Shown: positions 12,201 to 22,000 of the stretch, one piece after another
Numbering within the stretch: position 1 is the stretch's first letter
How the letters are laid out: every line of letters starts with the position of its first letter
Source of the DNA: Phallusia fumigata
Taxonomy: Eukaryota; Chordata; Ascidiacea; Phlebobranchia; Ascidiidae
Direction: 5' to 3'
Assembly (NCBI GenBank): GCA_008931825.1
Contig: QXVZ01031191.1
Location: 1 to 24,523 of the forward strand
DNA: 24,523 nucleotides
Program-made: the position numbers and the translations under genes
The notes under the pieces: generated by a model
Database searches by the model: none
Told to the model about the DNA's origin: nothing
What the model saw: only the letters and a program-made list of their open reading frames with translations

Positions 12201-15200
12201 AATGATTCACATAAAAAATCACACAATTTGTCAGTTCTTTTAATGGAGAATGTTTAAATTATATTGCACCTGTTGCCAGTATTTGTCCCTGTAGACATTC
12301 ATTTTTGCAGAGCCGGCAAGAACCAGGGAAGACATGATGTTTTGTTTGATCACATGAGGTAGTGCCTTAAACGGAGGTTGGTTGCTGCAAAACTTCATTC
12401 CAAGTTTCCAGAAGTCAGAGGACTCAACAACTTGACTGGACCTACAAATGTAGAACAGTATTCAGGAGGGATTCACAACATAGAATTAAATATTGCTGTT
12501 TTAATAATTTCACATTTTGGCGGCCTGTGGGTGAATCGATGCGTGAACTAGGGCAAAAAATTGTCAGTGCACAACTTCAGATACCCGTTTATTATGTGAG
12601 AAAATTTGAAGAAATTTGAACCCTTTCTTGACCAATCCTATGTTATTGGTAATCTGAAATACACTACATTTCACATCGTGAATCTGCCCTTAAGCAATCC
12701 AGGATTACAAAACATGTAATATATATTGAATCATACAGAGCCCAAGCATTTCCATGTTAGAAAAGCCTTGTTTGTCAGAGATGGAAAACCCTTAAGTGTT
12801 TTAAACAAAAACATTTCGTTTTGAAAACTATTTTGTCTTTTTGTGGTTAAACACATTTTCCTCATAAGACTGGTCTTTTATTGTCAAAATAACAGTTTAG
12901 AAGCGAAGTGTTACATTTGTTCCAAGAACAAATTATTAAATATCATCATATAAAGGTTTCATATACCTTTCAGGGTGATCAACTAATGTGAGAAGAAGTC
13001 CAGTTGTGTTATCAAGAACAGCTATTTCGGCTGTCCACATTGACAATGTGAGGTAGATTTTTGTGACCAGAAAATTGGTTAGCCACTTTGCACCCTGAGA
13101 GTTTCGTCCAAACGCACTGGACAATACTGGACTCAACTGAAAAATAAATAAGGAAAATTAATTAGTGCTGATGAATCAAAGGTGTTATCACACATATAGA
13201 AAACAAGTACACATTCTAGAAACCAAAAACAACCTAAAAATAATATCAACTGAAAAAAAACCTCTTGAAATGTATCCTGATGAAAAAATTCAAACGTTTG
13301 GCAAATATATATAATTCAAAGAGTAAAACAGTAAAAAAAAATATTTTTCTGCTTTTTATCAATAATAAACAAATATTTTACTAGTCAACAATTCCCACAC
13401 CTCTTTGTAAAAGTCTTCAGCATACTGCAAGTATGTGGATGCCCACAACCTAAAAAACCACATAAGATCCCTAGCAAGTTGAGGACTTAGTATCTCCATC
13501 ATATTCGATTCCAATGCATCACTTTCAACTTGACTTAGTCGAATGACTGCTGATGTTAATCTGCACATTACAATAATTTTATAAAACTTTGTAACCAATT
13601 TGTTTTCAGATGCAAGCCTGTCATAACATGGATGTCGTCCTTTAAAAACTTAACACATTTATCAGAAATTGCGTGTCAAATTTATTAAAGTAGGGATTGG
13701 CTGTGAAGTGACCAGCTAAATTTGTTTTTTTGTTTAAACCTTATCCTAATATTTCCAAAACATCACTTTGCTAACACAAGTTGTCTTATAGGTTATCCTA
13801 ATTTTGGTTCAAATTTATTTTACTTATAGCAAACATGACCTTTAGGTTAGTCAAGGCAAAAAATGATCTATTTCTTGTAAAGAAAGTGGCTTTAATCATA
13901 GGTCCACAAGAAAAAACTAAATAACAAAGAAACAAAAAAATAGGATTAGGAAGATTACCTGACAATGTAGTCTGTGGACTGGTCNCATCACTTTCAACTT
14001 GACTTAGTCGAATGACCGCTGATGTCAATCTACATATTATAATAACTTCATCAAACTTTGTTTCAGTTTTTTCAAATGCAAGCCTATCATTACATGGATG
14101 TCATACTTTGTTAAGTGACCAGCTAAATTTGTTTATTTTTTATTTAAATGTTATCATAATAGTTACATAACTTTTCTTTCCTAGCACAAGTTTTTCTAAT
14201 CTCAAAATGTTTACTCTAATTTTGGTTCGAATGAAGCCAAAACTATTCCACTTTAAGCAAATTTTATCTTAAGGTAAAGGTAAGTCAAGTCAAAAAATAA
14301 TTTGTTTCTTGTAAAGAAAATGACTTAAATCATAGTTCTGCATAAAGAAAACTAAATAACTAAGGCATTGAAAGTACATTGAAAGTTTACCTGACAATGT
14401 AATCAGTGGACTGGTCAGCACCAGGAATTTCACTGAGTTTTTGATTCGGTGAACCCAGCACCTGTAGTGTAACACTTTCATTTATGGTGGACTTCTGTTG
14501 AATCGAGTAATTGACCAGTTCTGGAGGAATGAGTGCTGTCTCCCCTTCACACTCGTCAGCCAGAATGTGGCCTGAAAAAAAGTTTCAACCGATCAAAATT
14601 TGCAAAATTTCTGACTTTCCCAGCATTTAACANGGATCAAGAAAAACAGCTTTCCACTGCTTTGGTGGTTTAAAAGCAACTTTAATTGTGGTGTCCTGAG
14701 AGATTGCTGCTCTTCTCATATCTGAACAATGGAAAATTTATCAAAATGCATGAAATACAAAACACGCTGTAACAATCAACTCACATGCTTCAGGGGAAAA
14801 CTGCCAATTGAGAATCTGTTCGGCGATGGTAAAAAACTTTTCACATAGATTGGCTTCAGCTCCATGCAAACCACCATTGGTGGTTGCTGAAGATTCAATG
14901 TGCCGAAGAACTTGCAGAACCAGATGGAAAATTTGTTGGAGGTCATTTGCCTAAGAAAAAATTATAGGTTTGAAAATCTGTACAAAATACTTAAAAAATG
15001 CATGCACACACAAAAAGCAACACATTTTTTGATACTGATCCCAAACCAAAGTAACCAACACATCACTAAAAACAATTTTGCTTANTATAAAATAGAAACT
15101 TTATGAAACACAAGCAAAAACATTGCAAACTACATAAAAACTGACAAAGCTAGTTCACATACCCAGAAAATACATGAAGAAAGGCTTGAACATAGTTTAC

Positions 15201-18167
15201 AAGAAATTGCACGGATACAGAATCATCATCAAATATTGGACCATTAAGTGAAGCAAGTTGTGCAAGACATGAAACGGATCCATGACACAGAGACTCATTT
15301 TCACGGACTTTTATATGAAGCTGCAAATAAAAAGTTTCTTAATGAAAAAAAATTGTAGTGTTTGGTTAGGAAAATGCATACTCTATGTTCCAAACAGTTC
15401 TTCACTGTGTGTTGTTTGCATGTTAAAGGCATATATGTACCAAACACAAATGACTACTTTGAGTACCAACATATGGTGTAACAGGGTCACATTATCTAAC
15501 TAAGATTTTTATTCCTATTCAAGTGCACAAATTCATGCCCAAAAAAGTGGTGTTACCTTAAAAAATAACTCCAACAAGTTAGGATCAAGAAAAACAGCTT
15601 TCCACTGCTTTGGTGGTTTAAAAGCAACTTTAATTGTGGTGTCCTGAGAGATTGCTGCTCTTCTCATATCTGAACAATGGACAATTTATCAAAATGCATG
15701 AAATATAAAACAGGCTGCAACAATCAACTCACATGCTTCAGGGGAAAACTGCCAATTGAGAATCTGTTCGGCGATGGTGAAAAACTTTTCACACAGATTG
15801 GCTTCAGCTCCATGCAAACCACCATTGGTTGTTGCTGAAGATTCAATGTGCCGAAGAACTTGCAGAACTAGGTGGAAAATTTGTTGGAGGTCATTTGCCT
15901 GAGAAAAAATTATAGGTTTGAAAATCTGTACAAAATACTTACAAAATGCACGCACACACAAAAAGCAACACAGTTTTTTGACACTGATCCAAAACCAAAG
16001 TAAAATACACATCACTAAAAACAATTTTGCTTAGTTGGCACATTACAGCTTTGAAGCCACAATGAGGTTAATAGTCTCAATGTTACATTTTGCAGACATA
16101 GGTGAGACAAGGAATAACAATTATTAAAGTTAACATTTTCACATAATGTACATTTCAAAAAACTTCTAGTGGAAACACAGAACAATATAACTTATTATTA
16201 AACCATATGTGGACAAAGCAACTGTTCCAAACCTGAAGCAGTTAGGGTATTACCTCGAATTGTCGTTTGCATTTTGCATGTTGTTCCCATGTGATTCCAA
16301 CATTGCTGGATTTGTCTGATGAAGAAAATTCAATGCAGAGAGCTGACAGAATTGAGCATGCACTTTTTTCCTTCAACAAAAAACTACAATTAAAAATGCT
16401 AAAATCCACTTCAATGCATAAACTAACAGGATGAGAAAACAAAACATTTAAATGAAATAATATGGACCAGTTATAAGCATATCGCATTGCATAATTATAT
16501 AATTCCACAACCAAGAAAAAACAAACAAACACTATGTTGGATCAAAAGTAGCCGATGTTTGCTACAAATGGAATATGAAGGCAGCACATTCACCAAAATG
16601 TCTTTTATAGATGTTGTGACACAAAACAGCTAAATGCTATGAGAAGATCCAGTTTGCAATTTTAACCAGCCAATCATGTTAATTTAGTTAAACTTACAAG
16701 CACAGGGTTTCCAGATGAAACCATCATGGTTAGGTGTTGATAAAAAGGCAGACGTTGGTTTGCATCTTTTGATGTCAGACTGGAACGCTTGATCATTACA
16801 GCAAGCACATTGGACAATCCTTCCCTCACAAACCCAGTGATGCTGCCAACATCATACAAAGATCAATTAAATTTAAATACATTACAGGTGAAAAAATGCT
16901 GCCAATAATTNAAGCAGTTAGGGTATTACCTCGAATTGTCGTTTGCATTTTGCATGTTGTTCCCATGTGATTCCAACATTGCTGGATTTGTCTGATGAAG
17001 AAAATTCAATGCAGAGAGCTGACAGAATTGAGCATGCACTTTTTTCCTTCAACAAAAAACTACAATTAAAAATGCTAAAATCCACTTCAATGCATAAACT
17101 AACAGGATGAGAAAACAAAACATTTAAATGAAATACAACCAAGAAAAAACAAACAAACACTATGTTGGATCAAAAGTAGCCGATGTTTGCTACAAATGGA
17201 ATATGAAGTCAGCACATTCACCAAAATCTCTTTTTAGATGTTGTGACACAAAACGGCTAAATGTTATGAGAAGATCCAGTTTGCAATTTTAATGAGCCAA
17301 TCAAACTTACAAGCACAGGGCTTCCAGATGAAACCATCATGGTTAGGTGTTGATAGAAAGGCAGACGTTGGTTTGCATCTTTTGATGTCAGACTGGAACG
17401 CTTGATCATTACAGCAAGCACATTGGACAATCCTTCCCTCACAAACCCAGTGATGCTGCCAACATCATACAAAGATCAATTAAATTTAAATACATTACAG
17501 GTGAAAAAATGCTGCCAATAATTTTAGTCTTTTGGCAAATTCCTTTAGTGTGCTCCAAGTCCACATTAAAACAGTCACTTTTACAATGTAGTTTTGCACA
17601 GAGCACTAAATTTCTTACTTGGGCCTTTCTGTGATGAAGGTTAAAAGAAATTGCTGCAGGTTATTTCGCGTTGCTTCATCGATGACAGCCCACTCACGAA
17701 TGATGGCATCCTTTAAAGTAGCAGAAGCTTGGTACTGTACAGAAGCTACAGTACTTCTTTCTACACAAACACAAAAAATTTAGTTGCACAAATTTCATTA
17801 GAAAAAAACCTCAAGCAAAATTTTATAAATGTCATTTATTGATTAAAAAAATGTCATATTATTCAAAGATGTCTATGTTCTAATTTTGGTCGACTCAAAA
17901 GTCATCAAATTATTTTGCTGGGATCACTGGAAAATCTTTTGTTGGAAATGAAGAAACCCTACACTGCATACAAAAACTGGCACTGCAATGTGCAACATAC
18001 ATACCTAAAATATCTTTGCAAACATGATAAGGAGCCTTGGATCTGCGAAATGACAGAAGAACTTCCTCTGCCTCCTGCCTTGCCTCAGGAGAAACCATGT
18101 CGGGAGGAGCAAGGGATGCATGAGTTGCTGCCTCCAAGCGTTGAACTAACCGAACTTGACTCAACAT
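774..18167 (-). CDS. XPO4: Exportin-4, intron-rich gene, middle and last exon missing
   Basis: Exportin-4 is a large HEAT-repeat, Ran-dependent karyopherin. In mammals it exports hypusinated eIF5A and SMAD3 and can import SOX-type factors. I recognise it by continuous, ordered similarity to the human protein. Eighteen minus-strand exons with GT-AG borders were placed: 18167-18005, 17760-17619, 17455-17311, 17046-16930, 15898-15733, 15669-15557, 15320-15163, then a break, 14571-14391, 13560-13401, 13136-12967, 12441-12270, 11786-11600, 10634-10528, 6209-6035, 4505-4370, 3749-3636, 2691-2574 and 893-774. Codon phase is kept across every junction except the break. The exons encode about 335 residues before the break and about 547 after it, against roughly 1,150 in human. 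The start ATG is preceded by two in-frame TAG codons. Roughly 200 central residues and about the last 50 are not in the window. Confidence 0.95.
894..2573. other. XPO4 intron 17, no further gene seen
   Basis: Apart from the degenerate tandem repeat, I see no exon, RNA gene or complete element. The plus-strand frame at 1214-1450 lacks splice context and any recognisable motif. Confidence 0.6.
1910..2475. repeat. Degenerate tandem repeat, unit about 110-120 bp
   Basis: Three related blocks begin at 2124 (ggtcggcaaagtgatgtcac), 2233 (ggtcggcaaagtaatgtcac) and 2353 (gataggtaaagtaacgtcac), spaced 109 and 120 bases. Each is preceded by a 'gagca(c/t)' block and followed by an AT-rich part with 'gattttggtt' or similar. 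Weaker partial units appear near 1914 and 2069 (gggata/gggatg...caaactg...gcaccg). It lies in the intron between XPO4 exons 17 and 18. Confidence 0.6.
2692..4369. other. XPO4 introns 15 and 16, no extra gene seen
   Basis: Only exon 3636-3749 is supported here. The block 3182-3529 is less AT-rich and open on both strands, but shows no recognisable protein or splice pairing. Confidence 0.55.
4506..6034. other. XPO4 intron 14, nothing further supported
   Basis: About 1.5 kb of AT-rich sequence. The minus-strand frames at 4878-5102, 5526-5729 and 5776-6027 have no homology I recognise, and the last overlaps the real exon out of frame. Confidence 0.6.
6956..6956. other. Single N without repeated flanks
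   Basis: Unlike the other N characters, I see no copy of the right flank on the left side. It may be one uncertain base or an unsized gap. It falls in the large XPO4 intron next to the open end of the nested gene. Confidence 0.5.
6957..6982 (-). CDS. Possible truncated exon of the nested gene, cut by the gap
   Basis: On the minus strand a plausible acceptor (ttttttaacaccag) is followed by 26 bases that read DCEMAILLP in phase 0. This is the phase left by the preceding exon at 8107. The piece is less AT-rich than its surroundings and runs straight into the N at 6956. Because this N, unlike the others, has no repeated flank, real sequence may be missing. The segment is short and could be chance. 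Confidence 0.2.
7766..7799. mobile_element. Solitary hAT-like element end
   Basis: The stretch ggggtcgcagactaaaaag followed by tttgggaagccctg matches the end of the element at 701-731 and common animal hAT termini. A partner end was not found within several hundred bases upstream, so this is a fragment. Confidence 0.45.
8006..8051. repeat. Short tandem repeat in the large XPO4 intron
   Basis: The 21-base string tgtcatttgttaactaacta plus a occurs at 8006-8026 and again at 8031-8051. A diverged relative of the surrounding sequence (tttttaccaatatgtcaatg) lies about 160 bases earlier, near 7827. Confidence 0.7.
8107..9328 (-). CDS. Candidate nested gene: type II membrane protein, first three exons
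   Basis: Three minus-strand exons fit each other in phase inside XPO4 intron 13: 9328-9300, 9079-8994 and 8396-8107. The ATG at 9328 has an in-frame TGA five codons upstream. Donors are gtaaga, gtatga and gtgaga, and the acceptors have good pyrimidine tracts (ttttgctttgttgcag and cttttgtgtag). The 135 residues read as a short basic cytoplasmic end ([13 protein letters not shown]), one hydrophobic span at about 14-28 ([15 protein letters not shown]), a Thr/Pro-rich stem with PTTTTS, then a segment with cysteines at 83, 104 and 129 and N-x-S sites at N34 and N130. That is the layout of a Golgi or ER type II enzyme such as a glycosyltransferase or sulfotransferase, but I do not recognise the family. 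The open frame stops at a phase-0 donor, so further exons are expected. They are not clearly visible before the gap at 6956. Confidence 0.55.
10528..14571 (-). CDS. XPO4: XPO4 exons downstream of the break (central region)
   Basis: Six exons resume the protein after the missing part. 14391-14571 encodes [19 protein letters not shown]. 13401-13560 encodes [16 protein letters not shown] and [15 protein letters not shown]. 12967-13136 encodes [20 protein letters not shown]. 12270-12441 encodes [19 protein letters not shown]. 11600-11786 encodes [18 protein letters not shown] and [20 protein letters not shown]. 10528-10634 encodes [15 protein letters not shown]. Each matches consecutive stretches of human exportin-4 without gaps between exons. 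The first exon starts with two bases that need a one-base overhang from the preceding exon, which exon 7 does not supply. Donors and acceptors are canonical, for example ttttttcag before 14571 and gtaaat after 10528. Confidence 0.93.
10558..11794. repeat. Duplicated XPO4 segment around the N at 11299 (two haplotypes)
   Basis: Copy one is 10558-11298 and copy two is 11300-11794. Both contain a full copy of the 187-base exon (11104-11290 and 11600-11786, identical protein) and part of the next exon (10558-10634 and 11300-11376). The genuine gene has each once. Copy one carries about 246 extra bases (10817-11064) within the intron. The copies otherwise differ by single bases, for example 'acaattaaat' against 'ataattgaat'. 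Confidence 0.92.
13517..14416. repeat. Duplicated XPO4 segment around the N at 13985 (two haplotypes)
   Basis: Copy one is 13517-13984 and copy two is 13986-14416. Each spans the intron between two XPO4 exons and a part of both. Fragments of the exons are therefore repeated at 13959-13984 and 13986-14029, in an order that cannot be spliced into one protein. The exon bases differ only at silent sites, while the intron differs by many substitutions and indels. Confidence 0.9.
14634..15084. repeat. Isolated redundant contig, second copy of 15582-16033
   Basis: This 451-base piece lies between two N characters and is a near-copy of 15582-16033. It carries XPO4 exon 5 (14785-14950) and part of exon 6 (14634-14721) on the minus strand, both already present in intact form at 15733-15898 and 15557-15669. 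It sits between exon 7 and the exon at 14391-14571, where central XPO4 exons should be. It should not be annotated as extra exons. Confidence 0.92.
15163..18167 (-). CDS. XPO4: XPO4 exons 1-7 (N-terminal third)
   Basis: Exon 1 (18005-18167) begins [18 protein letters not shown] and contains [18 protein letters not shown], the N-terminal karyopherin helices. Exon 2 (17619-17760) includes [13 protein letters not shown]. Exon 3 (17311-17455) includes [20 protein letters not shown]. Exon 4 (16930-17046) includes [20 protein letters not shown]. Exon 5 (15733-15898) includes [17 protein letters not shown]. Exon 6 (15557-15669) ends in [11 protein letters not shown]. Exon 7 (15163-15320) includes [16 protein letters not shown] and ends with two unpaired bases before a gtatgt donor. 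Junction phases run 1, 2, 0, 0, 1, 0, 2 after exons 1 to 7 and fit each other. Alternative haplotype copies of exons 3-4 and of exons 5-6 lie nearby and are listed separately. Confidence 0.93.
16236..17523. repeat. Duplicated XPO4 segment around the N at 16911 (two haplotypes)
   Basis: Copy one is 16236-16910 and copy two is 16912-17523. Each holds complete exons 3 and 4: 16698-16842 and 16254-16370 in copy one, 17311-17455 and 16930-17046 in copy two. Copy one has about 48 extra intron bases near 16459-16506 and about 12 more near 16680. One exon difference changes the protein, Asn in copy one and Ser in copy two (SSGNPVL against SSGSPVL). Either copy gives a proper reading frame, but not both together. 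Confidence 0.93.
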
Positions 18168-19074
18168 GGCCTACTACTTCTCCTTAACATTTTTAAATTT
18201 AAACAATAGAATGAGATTTAAGTGGTCAATGCAATTTAAAAATGTAGATAGTGGGCCAAAGAAGATAGCATGTCCGATAATTAGGCAAAATTGTAAAATT
18301 ATTCCAGACTGTTTCAGACGATATTTTGAGCCATGTTACATGCAATAACATCGCAAAGCTTAAAAGAAATAAAACATTTCTGAATTCAATTAAACAAACG
18401 TCCGTCTGTCCATCAGTGTTCATCATGTCAATATGTGACAAGTCACGGTCTAGTGAAGACAACACACGAAATTTAACGTAAACCGTAAACGCCGACCAGG
18501 ATCGTTCATAGTAGGAGGCCAACAGTTATTAGCCCATATGAATGTGTGGATACCACGTTAAAAAATAACGTTTGCTGCGGGAGATGTCAGATAACTAGAA
18601 TGTTTTTTTCAACGGCGCGACTAATATAGAACGCTTGACGGCATATGTTGACGAATTCTATTTTGGTTATCTCACGTCGACTTGCACACAACTACAGATT
18701 TCTACCAGACTGGCACTACTATATGTAATAGTTTAAACTAAATATACCGCCCTTAACTGTAATTTTATGCTGGTTGTGCAACTTTATTTTTCAAATTATG
18801 TAGTTTACTTTTTCCAGAGCCTCTGGTTTTTCAGTAAAGTATGAATCGGTGTGAATTTTTAAACATTTCTTGTCAGTGCTCGAGATTTACCGCCGTGATT
18901 ACGTTTTGCATTGTTTGGTAAAGTCACAGATGTTTTTTACGTTTTGTGTTCTGTAACAGTAAAAAAGAAGAAACATTGTGTCGAGATTAAAACACTTACA
19001 TCACGGCTGTCAGCCCGCTGTGCTTGTCTTCAAATAATTTTGAATCCAAAGTAACAACCTAAAGTAAAAGCATA
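18168..19074. promoter_or_regulatory. Shared upstream region between XPO4 and SF3A3
   Basis: The two start codons face away from each other across 907 bp. The stretch contains no supported exon and no clear TATA box at a convincing distance from either gene. The half nearer SF3A3 is richer in CG dinucleotides (around 18600-18690 and 18880-19020) than the introns, as expected for a housekeeping promoter. Both genes are broadly expressed in animals, so a bidirectional promoter is a reasonable inference. Untranslated exons or a trans-splice acceptor could also lie here and cannot be told from sequence alone. The open frames at 18166-18348 and 18226-18522 have no coding character. Confidence 0.45.
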
Positions 19075-22000
19075 ATGGAAACTATTTTGGAACAACAGCG
19101 GCGACTTCATGAAGAAAAAGAAAGGTTGATGGATGCCATGAGAAAAGAGTCTTTGCATAACAAGACCACGGTATGCAACTAACGAGATATGTTTTTATGC
19201 CTCTACCGTGTTGAATCATTTAGTCTTTTGATATCCCTTGCTAAAGAAGTCATGCTCATTGAATAGTCGATAGATGCTGTTGTGGATAAAACAGTATTTT
19301 TTCTTTTTTTTTTGATTCAAAGAGTGCATTCTGGTTATAATATGCTTTGATTTAAATCTTTAAAATTCAATGGTAAGTTTTGAATATCCATTTCAATGGC
19401 ACATTGGTATGAATATGATCGTCTACAGGCTCGCACATGCTTTTTTGTCATGCAACTTATAATGGATATTTTTTGTCATTCTTGTGTTTCATGTGTATGT
19501 ATGCACAATTTCTAAACACCACAATAATATTTATTTTTCAGCTTCGTGAAAATATTAATTCGGATCAACGCTTAAAGCTTTTGATGGATGTAAGTTTTTT
19601 TAGCTGTTTGTTGCAGCCAACAATATGTATTGTTGCAAATAAGGTTTGCTTTGTTTTTTGAAGTTTTATGGCTTAACCAACACATGAGGGCACTAAAAAA
19701 GTGCTCACTCTTTTCTTTTATAATGTGTTACATATGGTTTTTATTTGTCCAGAGAACATCGGAGGTTGCATCCACTCTCACTGATCTCTACCTGGATAAA
19801 GATGATATGAGGAAGGATGAAGTTAAGGTACATCTTAAACCACACTGCAACTCAAATCTTGTACACACATTTACCACTGTAACTACTGTACACAGGCAAT
19901 TGCTGGACCAAATGAATTTCAAGAGTTTTACAAGCGCCTGAAGGAAATAAAAGACTTCCATCGAAAACATCCAGATGAAATTTTTGTACCAATGTCAATG
20001 GAGTTTGATGAACTCGAAAAAGCCAGAGAGAACCCCACAGATGATATGAACAGTGTGTATTTGCTTTTTAATATTCATTTCTTGTTTGTTGTACATTTTT
20101 ATTTAGCAGTGCGGAAACTTTATCTTATTTACCATTTAGGTTTGCATAGCTACAAAAATTATGTGGCTTTTTAGAAATCTATGAAAACAGAATTGAAATA
20201 AATTGAAAATAAAAACCAAATTTTGACTACAATTATTTACTTTTGAATTCCTGGTGATCATAACGGATAAAAAAGTACACATCAAATTAGTTTTCACTGA
20301 ATTGATTAATTTGCAGACTTGGTACAATTTTCTGATGAAGAGTCGTATGGGAAGTTTCTGGACTTACATGAGTGTTACCTTCAATACATCAACATAAAAG
20401 GTGTTGAAAAAATAAGTTATGTGCGATACCTTGAAAGCTTTGACAAACTCTTTGAAATTTCAAGGGACAAGAAAAATAAGTCCTACAAAGAGTAAGTACC
20501 TTTGTCTTATTTTTTAATAATTTCTTTATGTTAACTTAATATCACTAAAATTTGCTGTGATTAGTTATGGAAATAAGTGGTTTTCATGTTTGGAGTATGC
20601 AGTTTGATGTTTTAATTGTGTAACTAATTGATCAACTGGGTAAAAAAAACTCCATTCATCTTAACTTGGAGTGGGTTGCTTTACTTAACCTGTTCTAACT
20701 ACAAGTTGGTTTGCTCGTTCAAAGAAAAGTTATGATACAATTTATATTTCCTAATGACTGGCATTTGACTTTACATCAGGTAATTTTATAACTTTAACAT
20801 CAAGTTTTTAGGGCACCATACATATACATAAAAACAGTATATATGGGTGTGTGTGTGTGTATCAACTAGGACAGTGATTCTTATCGTTTTTTCCTGTCAG
20901 TACCCCTTTAAAATCACTAGCCAGTTTTCAACCCCTCTCTGTGATTTCCAGAAAGAATTATTGCTCTGTTAAAATACCAAACCATCCTCTTACCCCTTGG
21001 GAACAGATTTCATACCCCTGGGTAAAAACCCAGTATAAATTAGACCCAGTAAAATTTAATGCAGTATAAATTAACATTCATTACAAACAGCTACATGGGA
21101 GCTTTATTGGACTATCTGATATCATTCTGCCAACGAGTGAAGCCACTCCTCGACCTAAAAGAGGAATACAAGAAAGTAGAAAAGTCTTTTGAGGAAGAGT
21201 GGGAAAAGGCAGAATTCCCTGGCTGGGGAAAAGAAGCTGGAAGTGCTATGGCTCATTCTGGTGCCCATCTTGACCTGAGCGCATTTTCCTCTGCAGATGT
21301 GAGTGATGTGGATGTATTACCTTGTATAAATGTTGTGAAATGTATGGAGTGAAAATTGTGCAAATCACATGCCCTCAGTTTTGGACAAATATACGTTTCA
21401 TATTGGAGTTGAGGCCCAGCACTTTAAATCTGACTGTTTTACCACAAGCAGTGTATAAAAACTGGTTGAATTAAAAATTGTGTTAAAAAAACCCTTGTCA
21501 TGCTACATGGTTTGTTGAATCATATTGTAAAGCTTAATTGACAACAATCTGTTTTAAAAGGCCTGAAAAGCACCCAAATTATAAATTTGTTGACAAAAAG
21601 CTGTTGAAAAAAACTTTTTTTAAATGCATTGCATATATATATGATGTGCACAAAAGAGTTTTATCATGTAACCTATTATAGTTTTTAATAGCAACAAATT
21701 GATTGTTAACAGGAGTTGGCTTCACTGGGATTGGATCGACTTAAGTCTGCCCTCATGGCCCTCAACCTGAAGTGTGGGGGAACTCTGGATCAACGTGCAG
21801 ACCGATTGTTCAGTACAAAAGGCAGAAACATGGACGAACTAAAACCATCACTTTTTGCTAAAAATAAACAGTCAAAAAAGTAGGTTCTGTAAACACTTGA
21901 CAGTGTTTACTGCTTGTTGATGTATGTGTATTCTTTTCGAAAAAAAGTAGCACATGAAAGTATTGGAAGGATTTTTTTAAAAATATTTGAAAAAAAATTG

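Noticed and set aside
10558..17523. Biological tandem exon duplication in XPO4 (mutually exclusive exons)
   Set aside because: Each repeated block is bounded by a placeholder N, introns are copied along with exons, and parts of exons are cut at the N. That pattern is expected from unmerged haplotype contigs.
17910..18187. Plus-strand open frame of 90 codons
   Set aside because: It is the antisense shadow of XPO4 exon 1 on the minus strand.
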